Counted from the first letter of the stretch, positions 43,274-55,000 are shown. The stretch is DNA of 64,000 nt from Scytalidium lignicola (GCA_002812745.2 NCSJ02000024.1:1-64000), one strand, 5' to 3'. Notes: generated by a model not told the origin, from the letters alone. Numbers and translations are program-made.

Positions 43274-45397
43274 ATGTTCGCCTCCAAGGGGTTCTTTTCT
43301 GGGATACTTTGCCCGAGCGAGGAAGCATGTGCTCTGCCGAAGTGTACTTTCAAGCATGTAGACCTGAATACAGATCTTGACAAGTTCAGTATAGTAAGTG
43401 AGAGTGATCGATTCCACCTCGCTGTCAATCCTGAAGTTAGAGATAATGAGCGGGTCAAAAGAAGAAAGATCAATGATGCGAGCTCTACCCATAAGACAGG
43501 TGCTGCGGAAGCAAATAACATTCAGAAGGGACAGCCATTGAACAACCAAGGAGAATCAACCTCATTACAAACAAAGACCCTTCAAACTGTTAATAGACAG
43601 GTTTCTCCACCACCGCTGCGACGTAATACCGAAACTATCAAATCTTCATCAACTAGTCAAACACCCAATTCAATTGATAGTAAGACGCCAGTTAAAAAAG
43701 CAAGCACCACTACCAAATCAACTTCGACTATAGTCTCCCATAGTATCACGACTTTGAATCGTAGACTAGAGAGGAAGGAAGCACTGAATCCCAGGGCGCT
43801 AAAAAGCACTCCAGCCTCACACACTTTAAGGTTCCAACTTGTAAAGGCTTTGCATGATCAGTTTGTTAGACTGAATTCAGAGTTGGCTAAAGATGCAAAC
43901 GATGTTGAGCAAAGACTTGTTCTCTCGGACCAGGCACTCATCACCAAAGTGTTAGATATTGAAGAAGATGCAGCAGGGAAGGCATCCATCTACTCCAATG
44001 TTGTGAAGAATAGTATTTTAAACTATAAACGGATGACAGTGGTAAAATGGAAGGAGGAGCGTGAGAAGGAACTGGCGGATTTGGAAGCACTAGAGGCTCT
44101 TGCTTCCTCAAATACAACTGCCACCAAGCCTGCCAGCTCACCAAAGCCCATTGAAACGGGGTTGACACCTGAAGAAGAGCTTGTTTTGCTCCCTAAACTC
44201 TTTACGCCTATAGATGGATTATCAAAGCACGGTTACGTTAACTCAATCCCTTCAGATGAGGATATTAACATAGCAAAGTATGGAGTAGAAGCCTCCAAGG
44301 GGTGGGAAGTTTGTGACCGGTGCAAGAGTAGATTTCAGGTATTTCCTGGACGCAGAGAAGAAGATGGGGCTCTCACGTCTGGTGGCCCATGCAGATATCA
44401 TTTTGGAAAAGCATTTATGTCAGAACGTTCTACAACCGATGTTAAGAGCAAACGAGAGAAACGTTATGGATGTTGCGGTCAGGCTATTGGCGACTCACCA
44501 GGATGCACACAAGCAGATTCTCATGTTTTCAAAGTCACTGAATTCAAGAGACTAGCTGCAGTGATGAATTTTGAAAGAACACCGGAAAATCCAAACTTGA
44601 AAAATAAGGATCCGGTGTGCATTGACGCGGAGATGGGATATACCACTTATGGATTGGAACTCATTCGTCTTACAGCTACATCGTGGAATACCAGGAATGA
44701 ACTGCTTGATGTCTTGGTTAGACCGATGGGAGAAGTCTTGGACTTGAATTCCAGGTATTCTGGGGTCTGGCCGAAAGACATGACAGAGGCAAAACCTTTG
44801 GAAATCTCATCCAAAGAGGCACCACAGATCTCGAACGAAAGCAACCATCCTACGAACCAAAAGCTACCTATTGTGGAATCGCCAGCATCTGCAAGGGCGC
44901 TTCTTTTCTCATATCTCTCACCACAGACTCCGCTTATTGGCCATGGCTTAGAGAATGATTTGAATGCCACCCGGATAATCCACCCAACTATTATCGATAC
45001 AGCTCTTCTCTACCCCCACAAAGCAGGCTTACCCTTCCGCCATGGTCTCAAAATGCTCATGCGGTTTCACCTCAATCGCGAGATCCAGGTTGTCGTAGAT
45101 GGCAACATGACAGGTCATGATAGTAAAGAGGATGCTAATGCCGCAGGAGATCTAGTACGCTATGCTGTTGGAAGGGAATGGGCAAAGTTAAAGAATCGTG
45201 GTTGGACATTTGAGAATGGTAAATTGAAGTCACCTGAAGAGAAATTTCCACCATCAAATCGTCCAAAGGCTTCTCATTCGGTTGAATCATTTGAAAGGGA
45301 TTCAAAAGTCATATCAACCGCTTCCAAGGCGACGAGAAAGAGATCTCGGGCCGAGATAGAAGATCCTTTGGAGGATGGCGAAGTGGATGATAACTAA
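43274..45397 (+). CDS. REX3: RNA exonuclease Rex3-like (DEDDh family)
   Basis: Single exon, 707 residues. The N-terminus MFASKGFFSGILCPSEEACA with a CxxC-like PKCTFKHVD is typical of fungal Rex3 proteins; residues 60-170 are disordered. A cysteine/histidine cluster (WEVCDRCKSRF, GPCRYHFGK, YGCCGQ, CTQADSHVF) precedes the exonuclease domain. Exo motifs: CIDAEMGYTTYGLELIRLTA near 450 (D, E), LIGHGLENDLNATRIIHP near 558 (D), and MTGHDSKEDANAAGDLVRY near 615 (H and D). In yeast Rex3 trims MRP RNA and takes part in maturation of other small RNAs. All catalytic residues are present. The absence of introns over 2.1 kb contrasts with its neighbours. Confidence 0.9.
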   Translation: MFASKGFFSGILCPSEEACALPKCTFKHVDLNTDLDKFSIVSESDRFHLAVNPEVRDNERVKRRKINDASSTHKTGAAEANNIQKGQPLNNQGESTSLQTKTLQTVNRQVSPPPLRRNTETIKSSSTSQTPNSIDSKTPVKKASTTTKSTSTIVSHSITTLNRRLERKEALNPRALKSTPASHTLRFQLVKALHDQFVRLNSELAKDANDVEQRLVLSDQALITKVLDIEEDAAGKASIYSNVVKNSILNYKRMTVVKWKEEREKELADLEALEALASSNTTATKPASSPKPIETGLTPEEELVLLPKLFTPIDGLSKHGYVNSIPSDEDINIAKYGVEASKGWEVCDRCKSRFQVFPGRREEDGALTSGGPCRYHFGKAFMSERSTTDVKSKREKRYGCCGQAIGDSPGCTQADSHVFKVTEFKRLAAVMNFERTPENPNLKNKDPVCIDAEMGYTTYGLELIRLTATSWNTRNELLDVLVRPMGEVLDLNSRYSGVWPKDMTEAKPLEISSKEAPQISNESNHPTNQKLPIVESPASARALLFSYLSPQTPLIGHGLENDLNATRIIHPTIIDTALLYPHKAGLPFRHGLKMLMRFHLNREIQVVVDGNMTGHDSKEDANAAGDLVRYAVGREWAKLKNRGWTFENGKLKSPEEKFPPSNRPKASHSVESFERDSKVISTASKATRKRSRAEIEDPLEDGEVDDN

Positions 45398-45901
45398 TTT
45401 TACGGTGCATGGTCCACCATTACAAGTTTAAATATAAACTAGCAATTGTGACCAATATAATCATCTTCATCTCGATTTAAGCAATAATCAATAGAACATG
45501 ATTAATGCAATACTGATCGAGTCCAAATGCCAATTTAAATTGATCAAGCGCCATCTAGGCTATCATGCAAATTTGTCCTTACGAACTTGCGATTCGGGCT
45601 ACTAGAACTTAAGGATCCTCAGCCTCGCGCTTTAATTCTATGAGTCTGTCTTTGTCCACTTTTCTTGGTTCCGTAAGTTTATAAGTTCGATTAAGAATCA
45701 GTGTTCGAAATGTTAGTGAATCAGACCTATGCCATGTCTTATTCCTTTGATACGGAATTCTTCTATGCGTTTCCGTAACTATATACATCCTAGGCCAGTT
45801 TTAGTATTAATAGTGCTCTGCTTTAATAGGTAGAAGCCATAACATAATTACGGCATAGAACTTATACTTGAAAGAAAAGGCATACTTAAATCAAATCTAG
45901 G
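45398..45901. other. intergenic region upstream of the F-box gene
   Basis: AT-rich sequence with the REX3 3' flank and the F-box gene promoter. Nothing else recognised. Confidence 0.6.
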
Positions 45902-46455
45902 ATGAATATACTGGTTCTACCGACGGAGATCCATTATCAAATAGCGAGCTACCTCCATCCTATTGACAGGACTTGTCTACATCTCGTTAAGTGGGTAGAT
46001 CGATTCACTTCCGCACATAATATATTGATACTGACTACTCATACAGTCGGCATTTCAGATCGAGTATCAAAGTCCCAGCAAAGCAGCCACTCACACTTGG
46101 AGATCCATACTCGGATTATCCGGCACCAGTACGTATCTGTCGTTACGGATACTGCGCACCAGTACTCTACTACCCAGCGCATTGCGAGTTACATTACCAC
46201 ATCAGATCATGGATACCATCACATCTGACCTACTGTTCTAAATGTCGAAAGTATACACCCAGTATTGATGATGTATGTGCAGACCAGAGGGAATACTGTC
46301 GCAAGTGTGGGCGATTGTACTGGAAGATGTACGAGAGAGGTAGAAGAAGGCTAGAGCAAGTAATAGACGGGGTGAGGATGCCAAAGTGGTTTCCTCCTGC
46401 CAAAATGCCAGGCTCATGTCGGGTGAGGAAATGGAGGTTACCAGATGAATGTTAG
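45902..46455 (+). CDS. small F-box protein with cysteine-rich zinc-like C-terminus
   Basis: Two exons, 45902-45990 and 46047-46455, joined by a 56-bp intron (GTGGGT donor, ACTGAC branch, TACAG acceptor), encode 165 residues. Exon 1 gives a classic F-box start, MNILVLPTEIHYQIASYLHP then IDRTCLHLVN; splicing completes the usual LVNRHF motif, which the unspliced frame lacks. The rest is cysteine-rich: ICRYGYC, PAHCELHYHIRSW, TYCSKCRKY, VCADQREYCRKCGRLYW, and a final PDEC, which looks like a zinc-binding fold. F-box proteins recruit substrates to SCF ubiquitin ligases through Skp1. This compact F-box plus zinc layout resembles a group of short uncharacterised proteins in filamentous ascomycetes; the substrate is unknown. 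Confidence 0.78.
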
Positions 46456-47362
46456 TAGGTGCGACAAATCTCACAAGGCGAATTTGGATACAGCAGATAT
46501 TGCGACACCTCGTTAATTCGAGGAGAGTGTCGTTGGTCTATAGCTAGTCTCGAAACATTAATCATAACCTTTTGTCTTATATTCCAGCGGTGGTTCTAAT
46601 ACTGTATATGTGTGACGCATTCGAGAGTTGATAAGATAATATAAATTGCGGGGGTTTAGCATTTGTCTAGATTCACTGATTTATAAGAGGCCCATGGCCT
46701 AGAACAGCACGAACTAAGGAAGTCCCTTCCGCAAAACGGGAGTTTTCATAGGCCGTCTGAAGAGACTGAGGCAATTCCATTTCGAATCCCGACAAATGAC
46801 CGTAGGTCGATTGTTCAGCTAAGATATGCTGCACTGCAAAAAAAAAAAAAAAGATTCTGCACTAGAGTGACACCACCCATACATACATACAAACATTTTC
46901 GACGCCCTGGATGTGACTTGAGCTCAGCACAGATGCAGAGGGGCTNAAAAAATGCAATTATTATTACAGGATCGAATTAAATCACGAAGCATCAAGTTAC
47001 CCCCGAGCTGCGTCATAGTGCGCTAACCATAATAGGCAAAGCCCGCACCTGCACCCCCCAAAATTTTCGTCTGCGATTTCGGTACCGCGAACTATCTAGA
47101 CGCTGCAATTGGCTCGATGTACCCCACACATAAAAGGTGACTCTTTCTCCAATTCTTTGCCTCAGTACATCCTCTTCTCAAACTATACAAATAGAGTGAA
47201 TTGAGCAACCTGGTGTGCTGTCTCAACTTATATTCTTCTCCTAATAATCAATCGCCAGCTAGAAATGGCCCCGATTCATTGCCCGTGATCCATATAGATT
47301 ACATTCTGCCCCTCACCGACTACGAACCCCCACAACCTTTTACAACCAACTCCCTCTCGACA
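46456..47362. other. promoter region of homocitrate synthase
   Basis: About 900 bp. It includes an A14 run near 46840, an N at 46945 beside a poly-A run, an inverted CCAAT at 47107, a TAAAAGG TATA-like motif at 47131 and TGACTC at 47138. No gene is supported. Confidence 0.55.
47138..47143 (+). promoter_or_regulatory. TGACTC element (Gcn4/CPC-1 type) upstream of homocitrate synthase
   Basis: TGACTC, the core recognised by the general amino-acid control factors Gcn4 and CPC-1, 225 bp before the homocitrate synthase start. Homocitrate synthase catalyses the first step of lysine synthesis, so cross-pathway control is plausible; binding is inferred. Confidence 0.45.
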
Positions 47363-49077
47363 ATGTGTCCGAGCTGCGAGCCTGAGCCTGCCACTAATGG
47401 CAATGGGCATACCAACGGACACTCTAATGGAAATTCCAATGGCAACTCTGCTAACGGATGTGAGTGCCTGATTGAACAATTCTGACGCCAAGTCTTTGTT
47501 AACAGCCCCGCAGCTCACCCTGGCTTCACTGCAATTGAGACCAAGAACAACCCTCACCATGTCCGACGCAACCCATACCAACCAGTTGGCGACTTCTTAA
47601 GCAATGTGTCTAACTTTAAGATCATTGAGAGTACCCTGCGAGAGGGCGAACAATTCGCAAATGCATTTTTTGACACCGAGAAGAAGATTGAGATCGCCAA
47701 GGCCTTGGATGACTTTGGTGTCGACTACGTAAGTCTGTGAGAATATTATTGAGGGATTATTCTAACGCTTCTACAGATTGAATTGACATCCCCAGCAGCG
47801 TCTGAGCAATCAAGAATTGATTGCGAGGCTATTTGCAAGTTGGGCCTCAAGGCAAAGGTTGGTAGTGATATTCATGAAATATGAGTCACCGCGTTGATCA
47901 AAGCATAGATCCTTACACACATCCGTTGTCACATGGAAGATGCTAAGATTGCCGTACAAACCGGAGTTGATGGAGTGTGAGTTGAATAAACCTTGACACA
48001 TCTATGTATATGTATTGATAATCTTAGTGATGTCGTTATTGGCACCTCATCATATCTAATGGAGCACTCTCATGGCAAGGATATGACATATATCACTAAT
48101 ACCGCCATCGAAGTTATTAATTATGTCAAGTCACACAACATTGAGATTCGATTTTCTAGTGAAGACTCTTTCAGATCTAGCCTCGTTGATCTCCTCTCTA
48201 TCTATTCTACAGTCGATAAGATCGGTGTTAACCGGGTTGGTATTGCTGACACTGTCGGTTGTGCATCCCCAAGACAAGTGTATGACTTGATCCGAACTCT
48301 TCGTGGTGTTGTTAGCTGCGATATTGAAACTCACTTCCACAACGATACCGGATGCGCAATTGCCAATGCTTATTGTGCCTTGGAGGCCGGTGCTACCCAT
48401 ATCGACACCTCAGTCTTAGGTATTGGTGAGCGAAATGGTATTACTCCCCTTGGAGGACTTATGGCACGAATGATCGTCGCCGACCGGGAGTATGTTACTA
48501 GCAAGTACAAGCTCCACAAGCTCAAGGATATCGAGGACTTAGTCGCACAAGCTGTTGAGGTCAACATTCCCTTCAACAACTATATTACTGGATTCTGTGC
48601 CTTCACCCACAAGGCTGGTATCCATGCTAAGGCTATTCTCAACAATCCTTCAACATATGAAATTATCAACCCTGCTGATTTCGGCATGTCGCGTTATGTT
48701 CACTTCGCCTCGAGATTGACTGGTTGGAATGCTATCAAGTCTCGAGCAACACAGCTCAACATTGAGATGACCGATGAGCAGTACAAGGAATGTACGGCCA
48801 AGATTAAGGCCTTAGCTGATATTCGTCCTATTGTAAGTGTACCGATCTATCTACAACCAGTGATAAAGCACTTTAGATTGGATTGTAGCAGTGTACTGAC
48901 TTGAAAACTTAGGCTATTGATGACGCAGATTCTATTATTAGAGCCTTCCACCTTGGAATCAAGCTCGGCCGACCTGTAGATCTTCTGCCAAATATGACGG
49001 AAGAAGAGAAGGCTGCCCTTGCTAATGACAAGAGTGCGGTAGCCGCACAACAAGGAGCTCCAGTTCCCGTAGTTTGA
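47363..49077 (+). CDS. LYS21: homocitrate synthase (lysine, alpha-aminoadipate pathway)
   Basis: Six exons: 47363-47459, 47514-47728, 47777-47857, 47909-47976, 48028-48832 and 48913-49077, giving 476 residues. It condenses acetyl-CoA with 2-oxoglutarate, the first and feedback-controlled step of fungal lysine synthesis. After an Asn-Gly-rich N-terminus ([20 protein letters not shown]) the DRE-TIM barrel shows [61 protein letters not shown], the metal motif [34 protein letters not shown] and [16 protein letters not shown]. No presequence is evident. The first intron's acceptor was set at CCGCAG because it alone keeps frame with the GTGAGT donor at a normal intron length. The presence of this pathway argues against a lysine role for the DHDPS-like gene at 37882. 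Confidence 0.95.
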
Positions 49078-49420
49078 AAGCTCCAAAATAGTATAGCTGG
49101 ATACACGGTGCCTTAGATAGTTCACGTTAACATGCATAATGCCCATTCTGGATGCGTCTGATACGCATTGGTTCATTTGTCTCTCTGGGTTTTAAGACGC
49201 AAAAAGTGGTTTTCGATCTTGGTTAAATGGTTTTATCTTCTTTTTACGGCATCTACATCACTCCGCATGTCATAAAAGCATCTGCATNAAAAAATTACAT
49301 GGCTCTTTTCTCAAGGTGAAGATCCTAGGTCAGTATCAAATATATGATTTACTCTTTAAGTTTTAATTGTAAGTGTATGTTATTGAAAAACTCTTCCTTT
49401 TAAATGTACATATAAGGCAG
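49078..49420. other. convergent 3' region of homocitrate synthase and GET2
   Basis: AT-rich 3' flanks, with an N at 49288 beside an A run. Nothing else seen. Confidence 0.6.
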
Positions 49421-50462
49421 CTACGTACCCCTTAACCAGGCACAGGCCCCCAGAACGAAGAGGCATGCCATAGCATCCGCGGAGACAGTCGTCCAGATCC
49501 TCGAATATCTTAAAACGAGACCCAAATATCCCTTCCATGGCTCCGGTAGAAAGCCCGTGATCATTCCTATAACACCTCCCGGTTGTACTCTCCCTTTCTC
49601 AAGGAAAAACCTACTTGTTTGTAGCAAGATCTCCGCCGTAGCAAAGATCCAGAAGAAATGAACACTTTCTGGACTCAAACCTGTCTGTCCACCAGCTTGT
49701 AACTGAAGTGATGACAGTCCCGAGCGCTCCCGTTCGAGCTTAGTACCAGTGAAAGAGGTGGTAAAAGCAATATAGAGACCTAGACCAAGGGCGAAAATGG
49801 CATGTATAATTCGCCATAGATACGCATACGGATCTCCCGTTGCAACTTGTCCTTGATTCGAAGCATCAGGCATTCCGGGGAAAGCTGGCATTCCATCGGG
49901 TCCCTGAGTCGGCATGCCACCCATCATCTGCTGTAGCATCTTAAGCATAGGGTCTTCAGCCGCCCCTTGTCCTCCCATACCAGGTGAGCCAGGAATTCCG
50001 CCAAGTCCAGGAAAACCAGCGAAAGGGTTCCCTTCGGGAGGAGTACCTGAAGGTGGAAGTCCTAACATCATCTGCCGCAGCTGATCCTCGTCAAATTGCT
50101 GTTGAGAAGGAAATACATTGCTAGGTTGAGGAGGTGGTTTGTTCGCTGCTGGTTGGTAGTAGTGCTGAGAGATATCAACTTCTTCTGGATCATCATGTGA
50201 GGCCACTGTAGGTTGCGACGGAGGATCTGTAGACTATTGATCAGTACACGGATCGTTCAACTGCAAATCTTCCTAAAAAGTTTATTATTATCCACAGACC
50301 TCGCTGGATTCCGCCTCCTAGGCCTGTGATCTTGTTGAGACGTGCAGATCCACCTGCTCTAATTTTGGCTTCACGGCGTTCCTTTCTGAGCCTTGCTTGC
50401 TCTGCCGCACTCGATGGAGGGGTAGTAGGTTCGGAGGAAGAGACGCGCGGAGTTTCTGCCAT
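49421..50462 (-). CDS. GET2: Get2/CAML-like tail-anchored protein insertion receptor subunit
   Basis: Two exons, about 50462-50296 and 50234-49421, encode about 326 residues. A basic N-terminal segment (ARLRKERREAKIRAGGSARL) matches the Get3-binding motif of Get2. A Met/Gly/Pro-rich linker follows, then three membrane helices: YLWRIIHAIFALGLGLYIAF, HFFWIFATAEILLQTSRFFL and SADAMACLFVLGACAWL. Get1-Get2 form the ER receptor that takes tail-anchored proteins from Get3. The splice junction is uncertain: my model uses a weak GTGGAT donor and a TAG acceptor to stay in frame, whereas the better GTCTGT donor with the CTACAG acceptor is out of frame by one base (a CCC versus CC question at 50220-50222) but would give the expected QRDPPSQPT join. 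Confidence 0.82.
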
Positions 50463-50912
50463 TGTGTACAGTTTCCTGATAATGTGTGCAATATGAAGAA
50501 CACTTGCCCTAGTAGACAATTTTGTTGTGCATCTGGAAATGCGACAACGTGGTGTCTTTGAACCAGCTCAGCAGGCGAGGCAGGTCCATCAAATCGGCGT
50601 CATTGTGCACCTCACCGTGCACGGGCCACAGGCACAAACCCTCCGAGCCCTTTAACAGCTACTCCATTGAAAAGCTTAAAATTAACCTCCTCTCAATCCT
50701 TTGTATGTATTAGGCTATAGCGAATCAAGTATGGCTATTTTCAGATTTAGAGTTATTATTTTAGAGCAGACTAAACTTAAGCATACGTTGTATACTAAGG
50801 GCATTTCTTATTGATAATTTTACACATAATGCTAGTTCATAGGTCACATCCCTACCACCAGTCATAATACTGTGCCAGTACGGCAGTTCATATCTCAACT
50901 TTTGTTCATAAA
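50463..50912. other. GET2 promoter and SEC31 3' flank
   Basis: About 450 bp; AT-rich, no recognised element beyond the flanks of the two minus-strand genes. Confidence 0.6.
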
Positions 50913-53900
50913 CTAAGGAGTGACTTTGCTCATGCTGATCAGTCGCTTTACTCCGACCTATAGATATGTTAGCCTATTGAATATGGAATGTAAGTTAAAG
51001 ACGTATGGCTTACCATCCAATTCCCACACTCTTCCGTCTTATCACGCTGAATGTCCACCTGCAGTTTATGCGCAGCGTCATAGTTCTTCGACTGCAACGC
51101 CTCTGCTAGCTCACCAAGCTGTTGGATGGTATCTGGTTTAACCAACTCTTCGTTATTTAAATGATCAAAAAGTATGTTAAGCCGTTTCTGAGTATCTTTG
51201 ACTTGTGCAGAAAAGGAAGGAGGAGCCTTGGAAGCAACTCGCTGCATATCGCTAACTAAAATATCTACCATTCGCTGAGCAGCGGCTGGAATATGCGACC
51301 TATCACCAGCAGGATGCTTTGGTTTAGGGGGGGCTGCAGGTGCTGCTTTAGGTGGTGGTGGTGCTTGTCCACTCGATGGCCGTGGTGGCCCCTGTGGTGG
51401 GCCTTGGGAAACAGGTGGCGGACCTTGCCTGGCTCCAAAAGGTGCAGATTGGTTTGATAGGTTCTGGTATGGCGATTGAGAGGGAGCATACTGGTTTTGA
51501 GATCCACTTGAAGGTGGTGCGTAAGAGGTACCTGCCTGAGGTAGTCTGTGACCACCAGGAGGAGGTCCGACTTGCGATGGAGGGGCAGAAGGCTGCGAGT
51601 ACTGCTGCGGCGCCGGTGCTGGAGCATATCTACTTGTCGGGGGCGGCCCTGCCGGTGGAGCGTTATATGGAGACGGGCCTCGTGGAATTGTATGTGCAGT
51701 GGTAGGATGTCCGTATGGAGGACCAGCTAGTGTCTGTTGAGGAGGAGGTGGAGCATAGGCATTTGCAGCAGATGATGGCCTATTGGGTGGTTGCATAGTC
51801 TGTGGGGGGGCTCCAGCAAGTGGAGAGGACACACGGGGCGGCGCTGGGCCTTTTGGAGGTGGAGGTGGAGTTGACCTGGGTGCACCATACTGAGGCGGGC
51901 CAGGGGGAATAGAAGGATTTTGCTGATTGGGGAACGGCGACGTGACAGGTGGGACAGAGCTAGGCGTACTTCTTCTCGCTGTTGGCGGCTTCGTCACAAT
52001 CGGGGTATCATTCCAATTTGATAAATTGGTTGACTTTGACGGGGGAGGTACTGATGAAGTGGTATTCCTCGGTGGTGCGCCAAATGACGGTGGCGGTGCA
52101 CCATACCCAGATGCAGCGCCATATCCAGCACCGTATCCAGCACCATACTGTGATTGTGATTGGGGCGGTTGGTAACTCTGCTGAGGTGCATAAGCATTGG
52201 ATGCGGGAGCATAGGGGTTTGCCGCCGTGGTAGAAGGAGAGAAAGAAGCCGGGCCAGTTTGTCCCAATGCAGGTGCTTGGTTCTGCACTGGTTGATAGCC
52301 CAGCGCTGGTTGGGCCCGAGATGATGTCCTGGCAGCTGCTGACTGGTCCGCACGTGTTGCTTGCCTTGCTGTCGATTTCGCAGAGGCGAGTTTCACCCTG
52401 TCACGAGCAATTTGTGCTACCGGATATTGCTCAGGAAGAAGATCTAGATATTTCTGTGCTACTGACAAGAAACCATGAGATGCCACGATATCTGCATACT
52501 CAATGTATTTGTCATACAAGGGTGCCAGTTTCCAGTCAGATGTAACGCCCCGCTCTGTGTCCTGGAACTTCGTGACATCTCTGAAAACAGTGACCTTTTC
52601 AATAAAGTTCTGCAAGGAACGCGCATGAACTGAGAAAGTTGAATCCCCGCTTTGTTCCTGAATGCTAGCCTGTTCAGACTCTTGCAACTCGGTAATCCAG
52701 ATAGTAGTGACCTTCTCCAGCTTCGACCCAACCAAATAGCAAAATGAAGCGTCCTTGGGCGAACCAGATTCAAGAATTCTATCACCAAGGGCTTCGCATA
52801 GGTCTGGAAACTCATTTGGATCTGCATAAGTACAGAGAGTTGCCATGGATTCTTTCCAATTTGCAAGATCTGCATTATACACGACATCCCAGAGGTTCTT
52901 TCCGATCACTGAGGTTAAGAGTCGTAGGTAGTTAGGCTTTTCTGCCCTCCGAGCTAAGTATGCTGATTGTGCTTTATCAAGCAATTCCTTTCCTCCACAG
53001 TTTGCTATGATAAGCGCATCTGCAATGCGATCTTCCTTTAGGCAGACGGTCATAGCTTTCTCGAATTGGCCCAGCATCAATGCTTTGGTGATTTGTCTCT
53101 CAGAGGCGGAGTCACTCTCTGATAGCAGATGGAAAGGATTATCTGTCTTTGCTCCCTTCGCTGCTGTGATGGTTGATAAGAAATCCTCTCCTTCCGCACC
53201 ATCTGCAAAGAACGTAGATAGCCTGCTAGATCCATTCCGGGCATTCTCATCGCCAGCATCTCCAGTATCTTTAGATTCGTCTGTATCCTTTGATTCAGAA
53301 GCGGTTTCACCATTTGTCATCTCCTCTCCCTCCGAAAACCCGAGGTATTCCGTGATAATTTTACGTGGGTTCTCAGTAATCAAAGCCTCGATAACCTTCC
53401 AATCAGCCCTCTCATCCTCGGTGCGGGCTTTTGAAACATGTGATTCGCAAATATCGTTGATATTGCCATCTTGAAGGGCTTTCTCAAACGATTCGGTAGC
53501 AGTCCCAACTTCTGAATCAACAGAAAAAGGACTAATCTGGATCTTGGAAGATCTAGGTTTCCCAGCTGCACCATGCACGAGTCCAAAACTCACAAGTTTC
53601 CCTCCAAAACCAAATGAGGCGCCAACTGGACGCTCTAGCCACTTCGGTGCTTTCTTCAGCGAAAATGAAGCACCCTGTGGCTGAGTCTGAGCCTTAGCAA
53701 AAAAGTCTTCCTCATCAGTTGGGCCTTGGATAGTAGTGTTATTGGCTGTAGGATTTGTGTTTTGTAAGGTTTGAATGGATATCTTGCCGTCGAAGGAGGC
53801 AGTAGCAGAAAGGTTGGAATTATGGGGGTTGAATTTGGTCTGGAAGGTCCAATTCGTAACCTCTGGGAACTCTCCCAAACGCTCTCCAGTTTGAGGATTC

Positions 53901-54806
53901 CACACTATCGTCTTATTATCCTTTCCACATGACAATAAGAGGTCACTATCCTCCTGGCACCATGAAAGCGAAAGGACTCCTTGATCATGCCCTTGTAACA
54001 TTCGTTCAGGAGCATTCGAGTTCCGCAAATCCCAAAGGAGGATTACAGGGCTCGAATCGTCGGGAGTTGCGGTTAACAATTTGGTAGCATTGTTAGGATC
54101 CCATGCGATTGCCCCAACTGCCTTGCGATTGTTGTTGAGCGTGAGAGACGCCTTTTTAGTTTTAAGATCCCAGACTGTCACAAAGCCTCCACTCCCACCA
54201 GTGGCCAATATATGTGGTACTTTCCTGTTCCATGCTACACATTCAAGGTCATCAGACCGAGCTGCGGCTGTGCCAAGTCTAAAAGGATTCGATATGTCAT
54301 TGACATCGTAAATAAAAAGCTCCCCCTTTGCGCCAGCAGTTGCAAGAATCTGAGGCTTTAATGGATTGAATTGGAGTGATTTGATTGCGCCAGAATGCTT
54401 GGTTGTTCGCGACATGAATGCATCCTCCTCGCCCTTGATAAGCTTCTCAGCATCCCACAGGTCTAATGATCCATTTTCGAGTGCGCCTGCAATAATACCC
54501 TGCGGGTGCTCTGCATTCGCGGGTGCCCATGCAATATCATGAAACCTGCCGATCCAGTTAGCAACATACTCTCTCCAGTACAATGTTGAAAACAGACCGA
54601 GAATCAGTGCTGATGCTAGCAATTGATTGCAGCTCAACACCTTGTTCTAAATCATCTAATTTTAGGTCCCAAAGCTCTAGTCTGGTTTCATCAGAAAAGT
54701 CGGCATCCACAGCTCCTGCTCGAGTTCCAGTCACTATTAAAGGAAGCTGAGATCCAGGTGACCAGGCGAAAGCTGCCGTCCTAGGGATCTCTCGCAGACG
54801 CACCAT
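50913..54806 (-). CDS. SEC31: COPII coat outer-layer protein Sec31
   Basis: Three exons, 54806-54598, 54545-51014 and 50957-50913, encode 1261 residues; introns are 52 bp (GTCTGT donor) and 56 bp (GTAAGC donor). The N-terminal seven-blade WD40 propeller starts [20 protein letters not shown] and includes [20 protein letters not shown] and [20 protein letters not shown]. An alpha-solenoid edge element follows (about 380-760), then a long Pro/Gln/Tyr-rich region (about 780-1120) that in yeast binds Sec23/Sar1 and stimulates GTP hydrolysis, and a helical C-terminal domain ending [18 protein letters not shown], supplied partly by the small last exon. Sec13-Sec31 forms the cage of ER-to-Golgi vesicles. 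It shares a 288-bp divergent promoter with the RRM gene at 55095. Confidence 0.95.
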
Positions 54807-54990
54807 TGTGCTGTCTGTTCGTCCGAAGTCTAGTAGAATATGGACGTAATCTTCGCAGAGTACCCCTTGGAATATAGGTAAAGGGTGCGTCCCGGGGACT
54901 TGCAGTTGCGAAGTTAAGTAATGTAAAGCTGTTCAGTTGAGTTGCTGAGTTTCCGAAATGTGTCCGCTGGCCAGGCTGAGACAATAGCTT

Positions 54991-55000
54991 ATCACGTGAT
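54991..55000. promoter_or_regulatory. ATCACGTGAT palindrome in the SEC31/RRM promoter
   Basis: A perfect 10-bp palindrome containing TCACGTGA, the Cbf1-type bHLH site, midway between divergent starts at 54806 and 55095. It could serve both genes. Confidence 0.5.

Noticed and set aside
46770..46800. TTTCGAATCCCG resembling a tRNA T-loop
   Set aside because: No acceptor-stem partner, anticodon arm or D-loop could be placed around it.
51265..52545. Several frames over the proline-rich part of SEC31
   Set aside because: Shadows produced by the repetitive Pro/Gln codons of the real gene.
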